64,000 nucleotides of DNA from Streptomyces sp. TG1A-60 (GCF_037201975.1 NZ_CP147520.1:3906001-3970000), one strand, 5' to 3'. Shown: positions 15,684 through 25,314, numbered from the stretch's first letter. A program made the numbers and translations. Notes: generated by a model not told the origin, from the sequence alone.

Positions 15684-17897
15684 GTGAACCCCCTCCCCGC
15701 CCCCACCAGCGCGTTCGCACTCCCCGACCGTCTCTCCGCCAAAGCCGACCCCGCCCTGATCACCGCCGACGAGCAGCACTTCGCCGCCCTCGCCGAGTGC
15801 CTGGCGCAGTCGATCGCCGAGGTGTCCGCCCAGCTCGACGCCGAACGCAGGGCACCCGGCGGCCTGGGCCGGCAGGCGATGGACCGGGACACCGAGATCC
15901 ACCGCCTGACCGCCCGCCTGCGCACCCTGCGCCGCTTCGGCCTGGACCTGTGCCTCGGCCACATGGTGAGCGCGGACGACCCCGAGCCCGTCTACGTCGG
16001 CCGGCTCGGCCTCACGGACAGCACAACGGGCCGCCGCCTGCTGATCGACTGGCGCTCCCCCGCCGCCGAACCGTTCTTCGGCGCCACCCACGCCAACCCG
16101 ATGGGCCTGACGAGCCGCCGCAGGTACCGCTGGACCAACGGCCGGATCAGCGACTACTGGGACGAGGTGTTCACCCCGGACGGCTTCGCCGACCACGCCG
16201 CGCTCGACGACCAGTCCGCCTTCATCGCCAGCCTGGGCAGCAACAGGTCGGAGCGGATGCGGGACGTGCTCGGCACCATCCAGGCCGACCAGGACGCCAT
16301 CATCCGCGCGAGTTCCCGAGGCGCCCTGGTCGTCGACGGCGGCCCCGGCACCGGCAAGACCGTCGTCGCCCTGCACCGCTCCGCCTACCTCCTCCACGCC
16401 GACCCCCGCCTGGGCCACCGCCGGGGCGGCGTCCTCTTCGTCGGCCCCCACCGCCCCTACCTGTCCTACGTCGCCGACGTACTCCCCAGCCTCGGCGAGG
16501 AGGGCGTACAGACCTGCATCCTGCGGGACCTGGTCACGGAGGGGGCGGCTGCCGGTGTCGAGCCCGACCCGGAGGTGGCGCGCCTCAAGTCGTCGGCGGC
16601 CCTGGTGGAGTCGATCGAGAAGGCCGTCAGGTTCTACGAGGAACCGCCCACGAAGGGCATGACGGTCACGACCCACTGGTCCGACATCCGGCTGAGCCCC
16701 GACGACTGGACCGCGGCCTTCGAGGCGGCGGAACCCGGCACGCCGCACAACGAGGCCCGCCACCAGGTCTGGGAGGAACTCCTCACGATCCTGGCCGACA
16801 AGCACGACACCGACGACGACACCGACGTCCCCCCCGAGCTGCTCCGCAAGTCCCTGCTGACGAACAGGGAGTTGCGCACGACCTTCGACCGCGCCTGGCC
16901 CCTCATCGAAGCGGCCGACCTGGTCGGAGACCTGTGGACCGTACCGGCCTACCTCCGCATGTGCGCACCCTGGCTCAGCCGCGACGAGGTACGGCGACTG
17001 CAGCGCGCGGAGGCGCAGGCCTGGACGGTCTCCGACCTCCCCCTCCTGGACGCGGCCCGCCAACGCCTCGGCGACCCGGAGACGGCCCGGCGCCAGCGCC
17101 GGCACGCGGCCGTCATCGCCGCCCAGCGCGAGCGCATGACACAGGTCGTGGACAACCTGATCGAGGCCGTGGCCAACTCCGGAGCCGACGGTGACGACGG
17201 CGAGGGCCTGGTGACGATGTTGCGCGGCGAGGACGCCCAGGTCAGCCTGGTCGACGACTCCGAACTCCCCATCGCCGACCCGGACCTGCTCGCCGGCCCG
17301 TTCGCCCACATCGTCGTCGACGAGGCGCAGGAACTGGCCGACGCGGAATGGCAGATGCTGTTGCTGCGCTGCCCGTCCCGCAGCTTCACCATCGTCGGCG
17401 ACCGCGCCCAGGCCAGACACGGCTTCACGGAGTCCTGGCAGGAACGCCTGGAGCGGATCGGCCTCGACCGCACCACCCTGACCTCCCTGAGCATCAACTA
17501 CCGCACGCCGGAAGAGATCATGACGGAGGCCGAGCCGGTCATCCGCGCCGCACTCCCGGACGCCAACGTCCCCACCTCCATCCGCAGCGGCGGCGTCCCC
17601 GTCGTCCACGGCCCGGTCTCCGACCTGGCCCCGACCCTCGACACCTGGCTCGCCACCCACCCCGACGGAACCGCCTGCGTCATCGCCGCCCCCGGTTCCC
17701 GTACGACGTCCACGACGCCCCTCCCCACGACCCCCCGCGTCCGCTGCCTCACCCCGGAACTCTCGAAGGGCCTCGAATTCGACCTGGTCGTCCTCATCGA
17801 CCCGGAGAACTTCGGCGAGGGCGTCGAAGGAGCGGTGGACCACTACGTCGCGATGACCCGAGCCACGCGGCAACTGGTCATCCTGACGACCAACTGA
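15684..17897 (+). CDS. helR: HelR, RNA polymerase-recycling motor ATPase (HelD-like helicase)
   Basis: 737-residue HelD/HelR-type superfamily 1 ATPase. HelR proteins displace rifamycins from RNA polymerase and recycle stalled complexes, giving rifamycin tolerance. The N-terminus has the family block DEQHFAALAECLAQS...EIHRLTARLRTLRRFGLDLCLGHM. Walker A is GGPGTGKTVVALHRSAYLLH near residue 219, Walker B is IVVDEAQELADAEW, motif III is FTIVGDRAQA, and the C-terminal motifs are VRCLTPELSKGLEFDLVVLIDP and DHYVAMTRATRQLVILT. The GTG start matches the N-terminus expected of the family. The upstream RAE strongly supports the HelR rather than generic HelD assignment. Confidence 0.93.
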   Translation: MNPLPAPTSAFALPDRLSAKADPALITADEQHFAALAECLAQSIAEVSAQLDAERRAPGGLGRQAMDRDTEIHRLTARLRTLRRFGLDLCLGHMVSADDPEPVYVGRLGLTDSTTGRRLLIDWRSPAAEPFFGATHANPMGLTSRRRYRWTNGRISDYWDEVFTPDGFADHAALDDQSAFIASLGSNRSERMRDVLGTIQADQDAIIRASSRGALVVDGGPGTGKTVVALHRSAYLLHADPRLGHRRGGVLFVGPHRPYLSYVADVLPSLGEEGVQTCILRDLVTEGAAAGVEPDPEVARLKSSAALVESIEKAVRFYEEPPTKGMTVTTHWSDIRLSPDDWTAAFEAAEPGTPHNEARHQVWEELLTILADKHDTDDDTDVPPELLRKSLLTNRELRTTFDRAWPLIEAADLVGDLWTVPAYLRMCAPWLSRDEVRRLQRAEAQAWTVSDLPLLDAARQRLGDPETARRQRRHAAVIAAQRERMTQVVDNLIEAVANSGADGDDGEGLVTMLRGEDAQVSLVDDSELPIADPDLLAGPFAHIVVDEAQELADAEWQMLLLRCPSRSFTIVGDRAQARHGFTESWQERLERIGLDRTTLTSLSINYRTPEEIMTEAEPVIRAALPDANVPTSIRSGGVPVVHGPVSDLAPTLDTWLATHPDGTACVIAAPGSRTTSTTPLPTTPRVRCLTPELSKGLEFDLVVLIDPENFGEGVEGAVDHYVAMTRATRQLVILTTN

Positions 17898-18508
17898 GAC
17901 CGGTCGTACTTCCAGACGCTTGCTCACACGACGCACCGGATACATGCCACCGACTCTGCGGTGACCGGCGAGCATGGCCGGGCCGCCTGTTCCGTCCCAC
18001 CGCGTACCCCAGCCTCGTGAGCGGCCCGGCCGCACCTGCACGCCGCGCTGTGCCGCGCACTCGACGGCGAGCCGACACCGCCGACCGCGCCGGACTGCCG
18101 CCAGTCCTTCCAGGCCTCGCCCGGTACCGCGCGCATCGTGGGTCACGCATAGCGCCTACGCGCGAAGCCGAGAGGATTCGGCCCTGTACAGATCGGCCGG
18201 AGCTGCGTGCGGTAGCCCCAGAGGTAGGTGGACCAGCGCGACCGGGAGTCGGTCGGTGAACACGAGGCGCTGTCTGGGGCCCGCTCCGACGGCTCGCCGC
18301 CGGTGGCCGCAGGGGCGCTTGTGGAATGCCGACTCCACGGGCCGCTTCCCCTTCGGGGCGAGTTCTTCGGGCAACTCACCGAAGTGTGCGCGAGAGATGC
18401 CGGCAGGATGGGAACAGGCCGCGCGGACCCCAGGCTTGCGTCACAACTTGCCCAATTCGTGCGGCTCTTCTCGTGTCATGGCCCGGGACGGGGCACGATA
18501 CTCGACCG
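17898..18508. other. Region between helR and the hydrolase, no intact gene
   Basis: About 610 bases. Apart from a degenerate transposase-like stretch on the minus strand, no frame shows convincing protein character and no hairpin or repeat stands out. The codon bias of the open frames is that of antisense shadows. Confidence 0.45.
18156..18374 (-). mobile_element. Possible IS5-type transposase remnant
   Basis: A minus-strand frame reads ELAPKGKRPVESAFHKRPCGHRRRAVGAGPRQRLVFTDRLPVALVHLPLGLPHAAPADLYRAESSRLRA. The run RRAVGAG..QRLVFTDRL..LVHLRxGLxH resembles the N-terminal helix-turn-helix part of IS5/IS4-like transposases of actinomycetes. There is no catalytic domain, start codon or terminal inverted repeat, so at best it is an old fragment. 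Confidence 0.4.
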
Positions 18509-19375
18509 GTGGACTCGATCTATCGCAGTACGACGGGCAAGGAGCTCATCCGACGCTGGTGCCTCGACCAGCTTGCCGCCTGGCCGGTGCCGCACGCACG
18601 GAGGACGGTGACCGCCAAGGGCGCACCAACCCACGTGGTCCTCGCCGGCTCCGGCGCGACGACCGTCGTGTTCGTCCCGGGCACCAACTTCAACGCCGCC
18701 GCGTCCCTGCCGCTGGCCACGGCCCTGGTCGCCACAGGCCACCGGATCCTGCTGGTAGACGTCCCGGGCCAGCCCGGTCTCAGTTCTGGCCGACGTGGTC
18801 TCTCCGGCGGCCGGCTGTCCTGGTACGGAGCGTGGCTGAGCGAAGTGATCGAGAAGATGTCGTCCGAACCGGTAGCCGTTATCGGCCACTCCTTCGGCGC
18901 CGCCGTTGCCCTGTCCAGCGGCTCCCCCCGGATCGGCCGGCTCATCCTGGTTTCCCCTGGCGGACTGACCAGGCTGAGGTTGACCCCCACGGTGCTGGCC
19001 GCCTCGGCCGCCTGGTTCCTGCGGCCCACACCGACGCACAGCACCCGGCTCCTGCGCGCCATGCTCGCGCCTGGCCATCCACCCCGCACGGAATTGGTGG
19101 ACTGGATGACACTGGTCGCCCGGCATGTGCGTTCCAGCGGGGCGCCCGGCGCCGCCACCCTGCCCACGCGGTCGATTCCCCGCCTGGTCGTCACGGGGGA
19201 GCACGACGTCTTCCTCCCTCCGAGGCGGCTCGGCCCAGCAGTGCGCGCCGCACTCGGCACTGAGCTGGGTGTGATCTCCGAGGCCGGACACCTCGTGGTC
19301 GAGGAGCACCCCGAGTACCTGTCCACCTTGCTGGAGATTCCGGGACAGCCCACCTCCGACGCCTCGGTGGGGTAG
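18509..19375 (+). CDS. Alpha/beta hydrolase
   Basis: 288-residue alpha/beta-hydrolase-fold enzyme. The nucleophile elbow is GHSFG (IGHSFGAAVAL). The acidic residue is likely in VVTGEHDVFLPP and the histidine in SEAGHLVVEEHPE, giving a complete Ser-Asp-His triad. The oxyanion region is FVPGTNFNAAASLPLATALVATGHRILLVDVPGQPG. A GTG start at 18509 is preferred because the upstream extension is Cys/Arg-rich and non-coding in style. The substrate is unknown; the family includes esterases, peptidases and lactonases. It stands alone between a transposase-like remnant and a lower-GC patch. Confidence 0.8.
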   Translation: MDSIYRSTTGKELIRRWCLDQLAAWPVPHARRTVTAKGAPTHVVLAGSGATTVVFVPGTNFNAAASLPLATALVATGHRILLVDVPGQPGLSSGRRGLSGGRLSWYGAWLSEVIEKMSSEPVAVIGHSFGAAVALSSGSPRIGRLILVSPGGLTRLRLTPTVLAASAAWFLRPTPTHSTRLLRAMLAPGHPPRTELVDWMTLVARHVRSSGAPGAATLPTRSIPRLVVTGEHDVFLPPRRLGPAVRAALGTELGVISEAGHLVVEEHPEYLSTLLEIPGQPTSDASVG

Positions 19376-19755
19376 CAACCTCCGAATGCCGTGTCTACCG
19401 ACCGCTCAGGACGGGGCCCAAACACAGCGGGCACTCCTATCCCTCCCCAAATCGTTACTCCCGGATCCCCGAGGAGGTTTTCTATCGCACTGGTTTGGGA
19501 AGCTGATCCATGCTGAGCACCTAACACAAAGTGAGTACGACATCTGAGGTTCATGGTGGATCTCCAGACTTCAAGATCCATAAAGGCCGACCCTGCCGTT
19601 GTCTCATTCGAGGGATCAAAACTGCCCCGAAGCCCTGCGGCGATGGGAACACCCGATTCTCGCGCTCCCCCCGCCATTGGATGCCCATCACATGTTCGGA
19701 GCTCAGTTAAATCGTTCACCCGAGACAGGGCAAGTGAATTTCGAGGGGGAGACGG
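19376..19755. other. Lower-GC intergenic stretch
   Basis: About 380 bases, visibly richer in A/T than the rest of the window, with no supportable gene in either direction. It forms the left part of a compositionally distinct patch that continues through the next gene. Confidence 0.4.
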
Positions 19756-20364
19756 ATGGCGGAGCCAGACTCTGAAAATTCTTCGAATCGAGCAGCTAGA
19801 ATCGCCGTGGTCGCTGCGCTAATTACGGCTGCGGGAGCGGTCTCAGCGGCAGCCGTAACCGGAGCGTTCGGCCTGTTGGACAGCGGCGATTCTACCGATG
19901 GAAAGAATAGGCCGCCAAGTGTCTCGGAAATTCCGAGTGGCACTCAGCCGGCTGTCCAGTCAGCACCCCCGAGCGCCCCTGACGCAGTTGGCGAGTTCGT
20001 GATGGCGGGAACCTGGGAAGGCACCTACCGATGCGGCGACCTAAAGGGAGTGCGGCTGGTCATCGTGAGCGACCCCGAGGTGGGTGAGGGTGGATTGCGA
20101 GCGACCGTGATCTTCTATCCCAAGGACGGAAACGCGGGCAGCCCTCTAGGGAAATACGCCTCAAAAGGCAGCTTCACCAGCAACACCTTCGTACTCAACG
20201 GGGACTACTGGATCGATGACCCCGGTGGCTACGTCATGACGGATCTTACGGCAAGCGCCCCCGAGGGAGATCCGCTCGTCCTGAAAGGCAACGTAGACGG
20301 AGCGGGTTGTAAACAGTTCGAGGTGACGAAGGTCTCCAAGGAGGCGACTCCACCTCCACTGTGA
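19756..20364 (+). CDS. Hypothetical membrane-anchored protein in a lower-GC patch
   Basis: 202-residue protein of unknown function. A short polar cytoplasmic start (MAEPDSENSSNRAARI) is followed by one membrane span (residues 15-40, AVVAALITAAGAVSAAAVTGAF). After a Pro/Ser linker comes an external domain of about 120 residues with beta-rich look: GTWEGTYRCGDLKGVRLVIVSDPEVGEGGLRATVIFYPKD...GSFTSNTFVLNGDYWIDDPGGYVMTDLTA, ending with a cysteine pair partner (GAGCKQFEV). The two external cysteines may form a disulfide. Codons use more A/T at the third position than neighbours, which suggests recent acquisition. Confidence 0.65.
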   Translation: MAEPDSENSSNRAARIAVVAALITAAGAVSAAAVTGAFGLLDSGDSTDGKNRPPSVSEIPSGTQPAVQSAPPSAPDAVGEFVMAGTWEGTYRCGDLKGVRLVIVSDPEVGEGGLRATVIFYPKDGNAGSPLGKYASKGSFTSNTFVLNGDYWIDDPGGYVMTDLTASAPEGDPLVLKGNVDGAGCKQFEVTKVSKEATPPPL

Positions 20365-21011
20365 TAACAGAGGGGGAGCACCTCACCTAGCTGTAATTCA
20401 TCACCCTCTCGCCCGTCAGTATCAAGGAACCGGTCGCGGTGAATTCCGATCCAGCGCGAGCGACAGTAATCCGGGACCATGTACGGGGTGGTTTGAGTGC
20501 AGTACACCGTGAAGGGAATTCCTCGCCAGCGAAGTTCAGCGACCCGGACAAGGCCTATCGAAAGTTCCCCAAATTCCGAAATCTGGAGTGGAAGAACCGA
20601 CATACGCCGCGCTGCGGCAGACGATAGTGCCAAGCCGACTCACGGAACCTGTCCAGCCTGCGGTGGAACCCGTCACCGATGGGACTCAGCCTGCGAATGT
20701 CGGACCACAACGCCGCACCAGATCGAGTGGAGAACAGCGGGGAACCACGGTGGAAGGGGCCGACCCGACAGACCACGGCCCAGCCGTTCGCTCAGGTCAG
20801 CGCCCCACCCGACTCCGCTGATCGAATTGGCCGTCAGCGGCCGGGGCTCTACGAATGCGGGGGCCAACGGCACCGGACCCGGACCGGCACCGGCCAGTCC
20901 GACCGCGCCCGCCTGTTCGCCAGCCAGTTTCCCACCCCCGCCCCGAGGTCGCTCCACGACCAGGCCCCCCAGCCCGGGGCGAGGGCACAGCCCCGCCCCG
21001 GATCCTCCCTC
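20365..21011. other. Intergenic stretch without a convincing gene
   Basis: About 650 bases after the lower-GC gene. Frames such as the one beginning at 20588 (MEEPTYAALRQTIVPSRL) look superficially protein-like, but lack ribosome sites and break into low-complexity sequence. GC content rises back to the background near 20850. Confidence 0.4.
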
Positions 21012-21200
21012 TCAGCCCCCGGTCCTCGGCAGCAGGGAGACCATCTCGCTGCCGTTCCTGGCGATCAGTACGTCCTCGTAGAGGAGGAGTTGGGGGGTGT
21101 CGCCCTGGCCGGGGCCCCACTTGCCGCCCACGGCTATCCCTCCGCGGGCGGAATTCCGTGTGCACGCCGGGTCCCGTGTCGCGTACGCGACGCGACCGGG
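21012..21200 (-). pseudogene. C-terminal fragment of an unidentified secreted or repeat protein
   Basis: A minus-strand frame reads VAYATRDPACTRNSARGGIAVGGKWGPGQGDTPQLLLYEDVLIARNGSEMVSLLPRTGG-stop, which looks like real coding sequence but starts abruptly. The pattern could be the end of a beta-propeller or lectin-like secreted protein. I do not recognise a specific family. Confidence 0.35.
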
Positions 21201-21218
21201 TTCCCCGGCGAACGAGAA

Positions 21219-21243
21219 AGCCCCAGGTCGGTGACCTGGGGCT
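21219..21243. terminator. Perfect hairpin
   Basis: AGCCCCAGGTC pairs with GACCTGGGGCT around a three-base loop (11-bp stem), directly preceded by AGAA. One of two strong hairpins in the 130 bases downstream of the GH30 gene. Confidence 0.6.
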
Positions 21244-21273
21244 GCTCGTGGGCCATGGGCCCTGACTCTTCTG

Positions 21274-21300
21274 TCGTGCAGGGCTGACAGCCCTGCACGA
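21274..21300. terminator. Perfect hairpin, likely GH30 gene terminator
   Basis: TCGTGCAGGGCT pairs with AGCCCTGCACGA around GAC (12-bp stem). It lies 75 bases past the stop of the leftward GH30 gene and is followed on that strand by the second hairpin at 21219-21243. Confidence 0.65.
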
Positions 21301-21374
21301 CCGCTCACCCTACGAATCTTCAAAAACTTCAGGACCATGACGAACCTTCAGCGACGTCATGAACCTTCAGGACC

Positions 21375-23458
21375 TCACGAACCTCCGGCGACCCTCCCGG
21401 TCGCCGCCGGTGTCACGTCCGTCAGCTTCCACCGCTGGTTCGAACCGGAGTTGGGCGTCCAGACGCCGATCCCGGCGCCGTCGTTCGTGGACTGGCCGTG
21501 CACGTCCGGGAGTTGGCCGGTGGCCGCGTTCACCAGGGTCCACGTGCCGTCGCCGGTCGTCGACAGGATCCACCGGGCGGCGTCGTCGCGGCGGCCCGAG
21601 TCGGCCTCCGCCACCAGCGAGCCGTCGCGGATCGCCAGGCGCTTGTCCGAGGCGGCCTCCGTCAGGGCGTACCGCGTGAGGTTGTCCGCCGTGCCCCGGC
21701 CGATGCGGTCCAGGTTCCACCGCTGGCCGGCCGGGTCGGTGGCGTTCGGGGTCCTGATGACCAGGCTCCTGCCGTCAGCGGCGACGGAGAGGTTCTTGCC
21801 GCTCTGGACGCCCGTCAGGGTGTACGTGTGCTCGTCCTGGAGTTCGGCCTGCGACTTCGCCACGCCCGAGACGCCCTTGACCAGGAACGACGTCACCGAC
21901 TGGGCCGGGACGGCGATCGTGGCCCGCTTGTCCGTCACCCGGACCGCCTTGTGGCGGATCAGCTTGCCCGCGGCGTCCGTCACGACGGGGGTGACGGTCG
22001 CGCCCTTCCTGACCTTGCCGAACTTCGACAGGTCGATCGTCACGGCACGGGACTCCGTCGTGCTGTTGACGTGGACGACCGTCGCCTTGCCGCCCCTCTT
22101 GGCGACCGCCGCCGTGCTCGACGTGTCGTTGGTCTTGATCAGGCGGTCGCCCGGCTTGATGTAGTGGGTGAAGTTACGGGCGGTGTCGAACTTGGTGTTG
22201 GTGTAGATGGGGCACGACTTGAGGGTGTCCCTGGACGTGCAGGCGAAGGAGAGCTGGATGGAACCCCAGTTGCCGCCCTTGGCGGACTCGCCGCCCGGCT
22301 TCATGTTGTCGTAGTCCTCGACCGGCTGCCAGAACACCCAGGCCTGGGGCTCCAGTTCGCGGAGGTCGTCGACCATGCGCTGGGCGAGCCCGAGGCCGGG
22401 GCGCATGTCGGTGAAGCTCTGGCCGTCCCCCAGTCGCCCTCGACCTCGCTCATCCACAGGGGCTTGTCGGCGGCCTTGGCGAGGTCGCGGACGGTGGTGC
22501 GCTGGCCGGTGCCGTAGGTGTGGACGTTCATCTGCCCCACGAGGTCGCGCACGTCCTGGGGGTAGGAGTTCCAGTTGGTGGCGAAGGTGCCGGGGTTGGT
22601 CTCGTCCATCGCGGAGATCTCCGCGTCCGTACGGGACTTCCTCAGGGTCGGGGCGAGCGCCTTGATGACCTTCTGCTGGAGCTCGGGGCCCATGTGGGCG
22701 CCCTCCTGACGGCCGCCGGTGGGTTCGCCGTCCGCGCCGAGTCTGGTGCCCCAGTAGTTGGTGTTGGGCTCGTTGAACGGGTCGAGGGTGTCGACCTCGA
22801 TGCCGTGCGCCCTCTCCAGGCGCTCGGTGGCGCCGACCAGGTACTTGGCGAAGTCGTCGACCGACTCCTCCTTGAGCTGGTCCTTGGAGGCGTCGAAGCC
22901 GCCGGAGACGTAGCCGCTCTCCGTCATGAACCACGGCGGGGAGTTGCTGAAGGTCTCCCAGTGGTCGATGTCGTTCTTGATGCGGTCGACCCACCAGCGC
23001 TGGGTGGCGTCGGCGTTCTTGTTCCAGTCCTTCCTGTCGTCGGCGCTCCACCAGTCGACGTCCTCGCGGGTGGTGCCCGCCGGGGCCTTCCACCAGCCCT
23101 CGACCGCGCCGCCGGCCCGGAGGTAGTCCTTGACGTCCGGGGCGTTGCCGCCGCCGATGTTGTAGCGGGCGATGTTGAGGTTCAGGCCGTCCTTGCCGAA
23201 GAGGAGGTCGGCGAGTTCCTCGCGTATCTCCCTGGGGTAGTCGCCGGTGGCGTTGGCGAACCAGACCAGGCTGGTGCCCCAGCCCTGGAAGCTCTGCCCC
23301 TTGTAGGAGGGGTCGGGCCGGACCGTCACCGGAGCGGCGGCTGCCGCAGTGTCGGCGTACGCCGCCGGCAGGGACGTGGCCGCCATGACCGTCCCGGTCG
23401 CGAGGGCCGTGATGCCGATGGCCCCGAGAAGCCGTCTCGTACGGGTGCGGTGTGCCAT
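21375..23458 (-). CDS. Secreted GH30-type glycosidase with C-terminal ricin-like domain (frameshift)
   Basis: Secreted glycoside hydrolase of about 695 residues after joining two frames. It has a signal peptide (MAHRTRTRRLLGAIGITALATG), then a GH30-like TIM barrel: GQSFQGWGTSLVWFANATG, acid/base glutamate in DPFNEPN, nucleophile glutamate in KPLWMSEVEGDW. A beta-sandwich follows, then a ricin-type/trefoil module at the end (YTLTGVQSGKNLSVAADG...QRWNLDRIGRG, GIGVWTPNSGSNQRWKL). After SEVEGDWG the frame changes. Adding one base in the C run at 22427-22431 restores GDGQSFTDMRPGLGLAQRMVDDL, so this is a single-base deletion. Endo-beta-1,6-galactanase activity is one possibility in this family. 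A LacI regulator is divergent. Confidence 0.85.
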
Positions 23459-23615
23459 TCGAGTACTCCAACTCTTCGGTGTGCCGCGTCCCGGCGAGAC
23501 ACAGAGATCGGGGCCCGCGTGGTGCGGTTTCGGTGCGGTGCCGTCTGTTGCGGTGCCGTCTACTGCGGTGCTTCTGTTGCTGTTTGACGCACTCTCATAT
23601 GGTTTGTCTCGGCGA

Positions 23616-23631
23616 ATGTTTACGTAAACAT
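23616..23631. promoter_or_regulatory. LacI-family operator (16-bp perfect palindrome)
   Basis: ATGTTTACGTAAACAT is a perfect palindrome with the central CG typical of LacI/GalR operators. It lies in the divergent promoter region between the GH30 gene and the LacI regulator. Likely bound by that regulator to control both genes. Confidence 0.75.
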
Positions 23632-23714
23632 CCACTGAGCCGGATGTCTACACTGTGCGAATCTCGGCGGTCAAGGAGTCGTCAAGAGTCGTTTCGGAGA
23701 GTCGGGGAAACAAC

Positions 23715-24788
23715 GTGGACACAACCGACGGTCGTACGACGAGACGTGCCGTCCGGCCCCGGCAGGGGCCCTCCATGGGAGATGTCGCCCGGCTCGCCGG
23801 GGTCTCCTCCCAGACGGTCTCCCGGGTCTCGAACGGGTTCCCGGGGGTCACCGAGGACACCCGGCGGCAGGTGCTGGACGCGATGCGGGAGCTGGGGTAC
23901 CGGCCCAACAGCGCCGCTCGGGCGCTCAGGCGCGGGGAGTTCCGGACGCTCGGCGTGATCACCTTCTCCCTCTCCACACTGGGGAACATCCGCACGCTCG
24001 ACGCGATCGCCACGTCCGCCGCGCGGGAGGGGTACGCCGTCACGCTGCTGCCCGTCGCCGTGCCGACGCAGGACGAGGTGAACGGGGCGTTCTCGCGGCT
24101 GGGGGAACTCGCCGTGGACGCCGTGATCGTGATCATGGAGGTCCATCTGCTGGACGCGGCGACCGTGTCGCTGCCGCCGGGCGTGCAGGTCGTGGTGGCC
24201 GACTCCGACGCCGGCGACCGCTACACCGTCGTCGACACCGACCAGGCGGGCGGCGCGCGGGACGCCGTACGGCATCTGCTGGAGCTCGGGCACGGGACGG
24301 TGTGGCACCTGGCCGGGCCCGAGGACTCCTTCGCGGCGCAGCGGCGGGCGAACGCGTGGCGCGCCACGCTCGACGAGGCGGGGCGGGAGGCGCCGCCGCT
24401 GGTGCGCGGCGACTGGTCGGCGGAGTCCGGCTACCGGGCCGGGCTCCGGGTCGCCGACCAGCCCGGGTGCACGGCCGTGTTCGTCGCCAACGACCAGATG
24501 GCCCTCGGGCTGCTGCGCGCCCTGGACGAACGCGGACGGAGGGTCCCCGAGGACGTGAGTGTCGTCGGCTTCGACGACATCCCCGAGGCCGCGTCCTTCC
24601 TCCCGCCCCTCACCACCGTCCACCAGGACTTCGCCGAGGTGGGCCGCCTGTGTGTGGAGGGGGTGCTCGGCAAGATGCGGGAGGGCGGGGATGAGCACGG
24701 CACGACACTCGTCCCCACGCGGCTCGTACGGCGGCGGAGTACGGCACCGCCGCCGACGCCGTCTGCACGGCCGTCGCCTCCACCATGA
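23715..24788 (+). CDS. LacI-family transcriptional regulator
   Basis: 357-residue LacI/GalR regulator. The N-terminal helix-turn-helix and hinge read SMGDVARLAGVSSQTVSRVSNGFPGVTEDTRRQVLDAMRELGYRPNSAARALR. The effector domain has LGVITFSLSTLGN, VHLLDAATVSLPPGVQVVVADS, VFVANDQMALGLLRALDERGRRVPEDVSVVGFDDIPEA and the conserved HQDF segment. The start is uncertain: GTG at 23715 is preferred, GTG at 23655 and ATG at 23775 are alternatives. It is divergent from the GH30 glycosidase, with a perfect palindrome between them, so it probably represses that gene until an oligosaccharide binds. Confidence 0.92.
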   Translation: MDTTDGRTTRRAVRPRQGPSMGDVARLAGVSSQTVSRVSNGFPGVTEDTRRQVLDAMRELGYRPNSAARALRRGEFRTLGVITFSLSTLGNIRTLDAIATSAAREGYAVTLLPVAVPTQDEVNGAFSRLGELAVDAVIVIMEVHLLDAATVSLPPGVQVVVADSDAGDRYTVVDTDQAGGARDAVRHLLELGHGTVWHLAGPEDSFAAQRRANAWRATLDEAGREAPPLVRGDWSAESGYRAGLRVADQPGCTAVFVANDQMALGLLRALDERGRRVPEDVSVVGFDDIPEAASFLPPLTTVHQDFAEVGRLCVEGVLGKMREGGDEHGTTLVPTRLVRRRSTAPPPTPSARPSPPP

Positions 24789-24963
24789 ACAAGGTGGCCG
24801 TGAACATCATGGTGGCGACGTACGGCCTGCCGGGGTGGCCGACGGTTCGCGGCTGGGCTGCCAGTTCGCCGCGCTGGGCCAATCGCCCTACCTGGTCAGC
24901 CAGTTGAGGGCGGGAGATCCACTGCGGCCGTTAGCATCAGCCGCATGCGAATTCGTCGGCGCC

Positions 24964-25314
24964 ATGCCAAGACCCGCCTGGTGGAGCCGCCCCCGTGATC
25001 CGCGCGCCGACGAGTATCCGATGCCGACCGTGCCCTACGGGTGGTACGCGGTGCTGCGGAGCGGGGAGTTGCGGCAGGGGAAGGTCGTCGGCCTGCACTG
25101 CTTCGGGCGGGCGCTGATCGCGTTCCGGGGGACGGACGGGCGGGCGACCGTGCGGGACGCGCACTGCCCGCACTACGGCGCACATCTGGGTGTCGGCGGG
25201 AGGGTCGTGGACGGGACGGTGGAGTGCCCGTTCCACGGGTGGCGGTTCGGGGCGGACGGGCGGCCGGTTCAGCCGGTTCAGCTGACCGACCCGGTCAGTC
25301 GGCCACCTCTGTGA
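24964..25314 (+). pseudogene. Truncated Rieske [2Fe-2S] oxygenase-type protein
   Basis: Encodes only the N-terminal Rieske domain: YPMPTVPYGWYAVLRSGELRQGKVVGLHCFGRALIAFRGTDGRATVRDAHCPHYGAHLGVGGRVVDGTVECPFHGWRFGADG. The cluster ligands CPH and CPFH are both intact, spaced as in Rieske oxygenases. The protein stops at 116 residues after an abnormal Pro/Val tail, whereas relatives are about 340 residues with a catalytic domain. No continuation is seen in other frames, so this is a truncation rather than a frameshift. Confidence 0.7.

Noticed and set aside
15540..18146. 868-residue leftward frame opposite helR
   Set aside because: Full antisense of helR, with shadow composition and repeats from the leader array.
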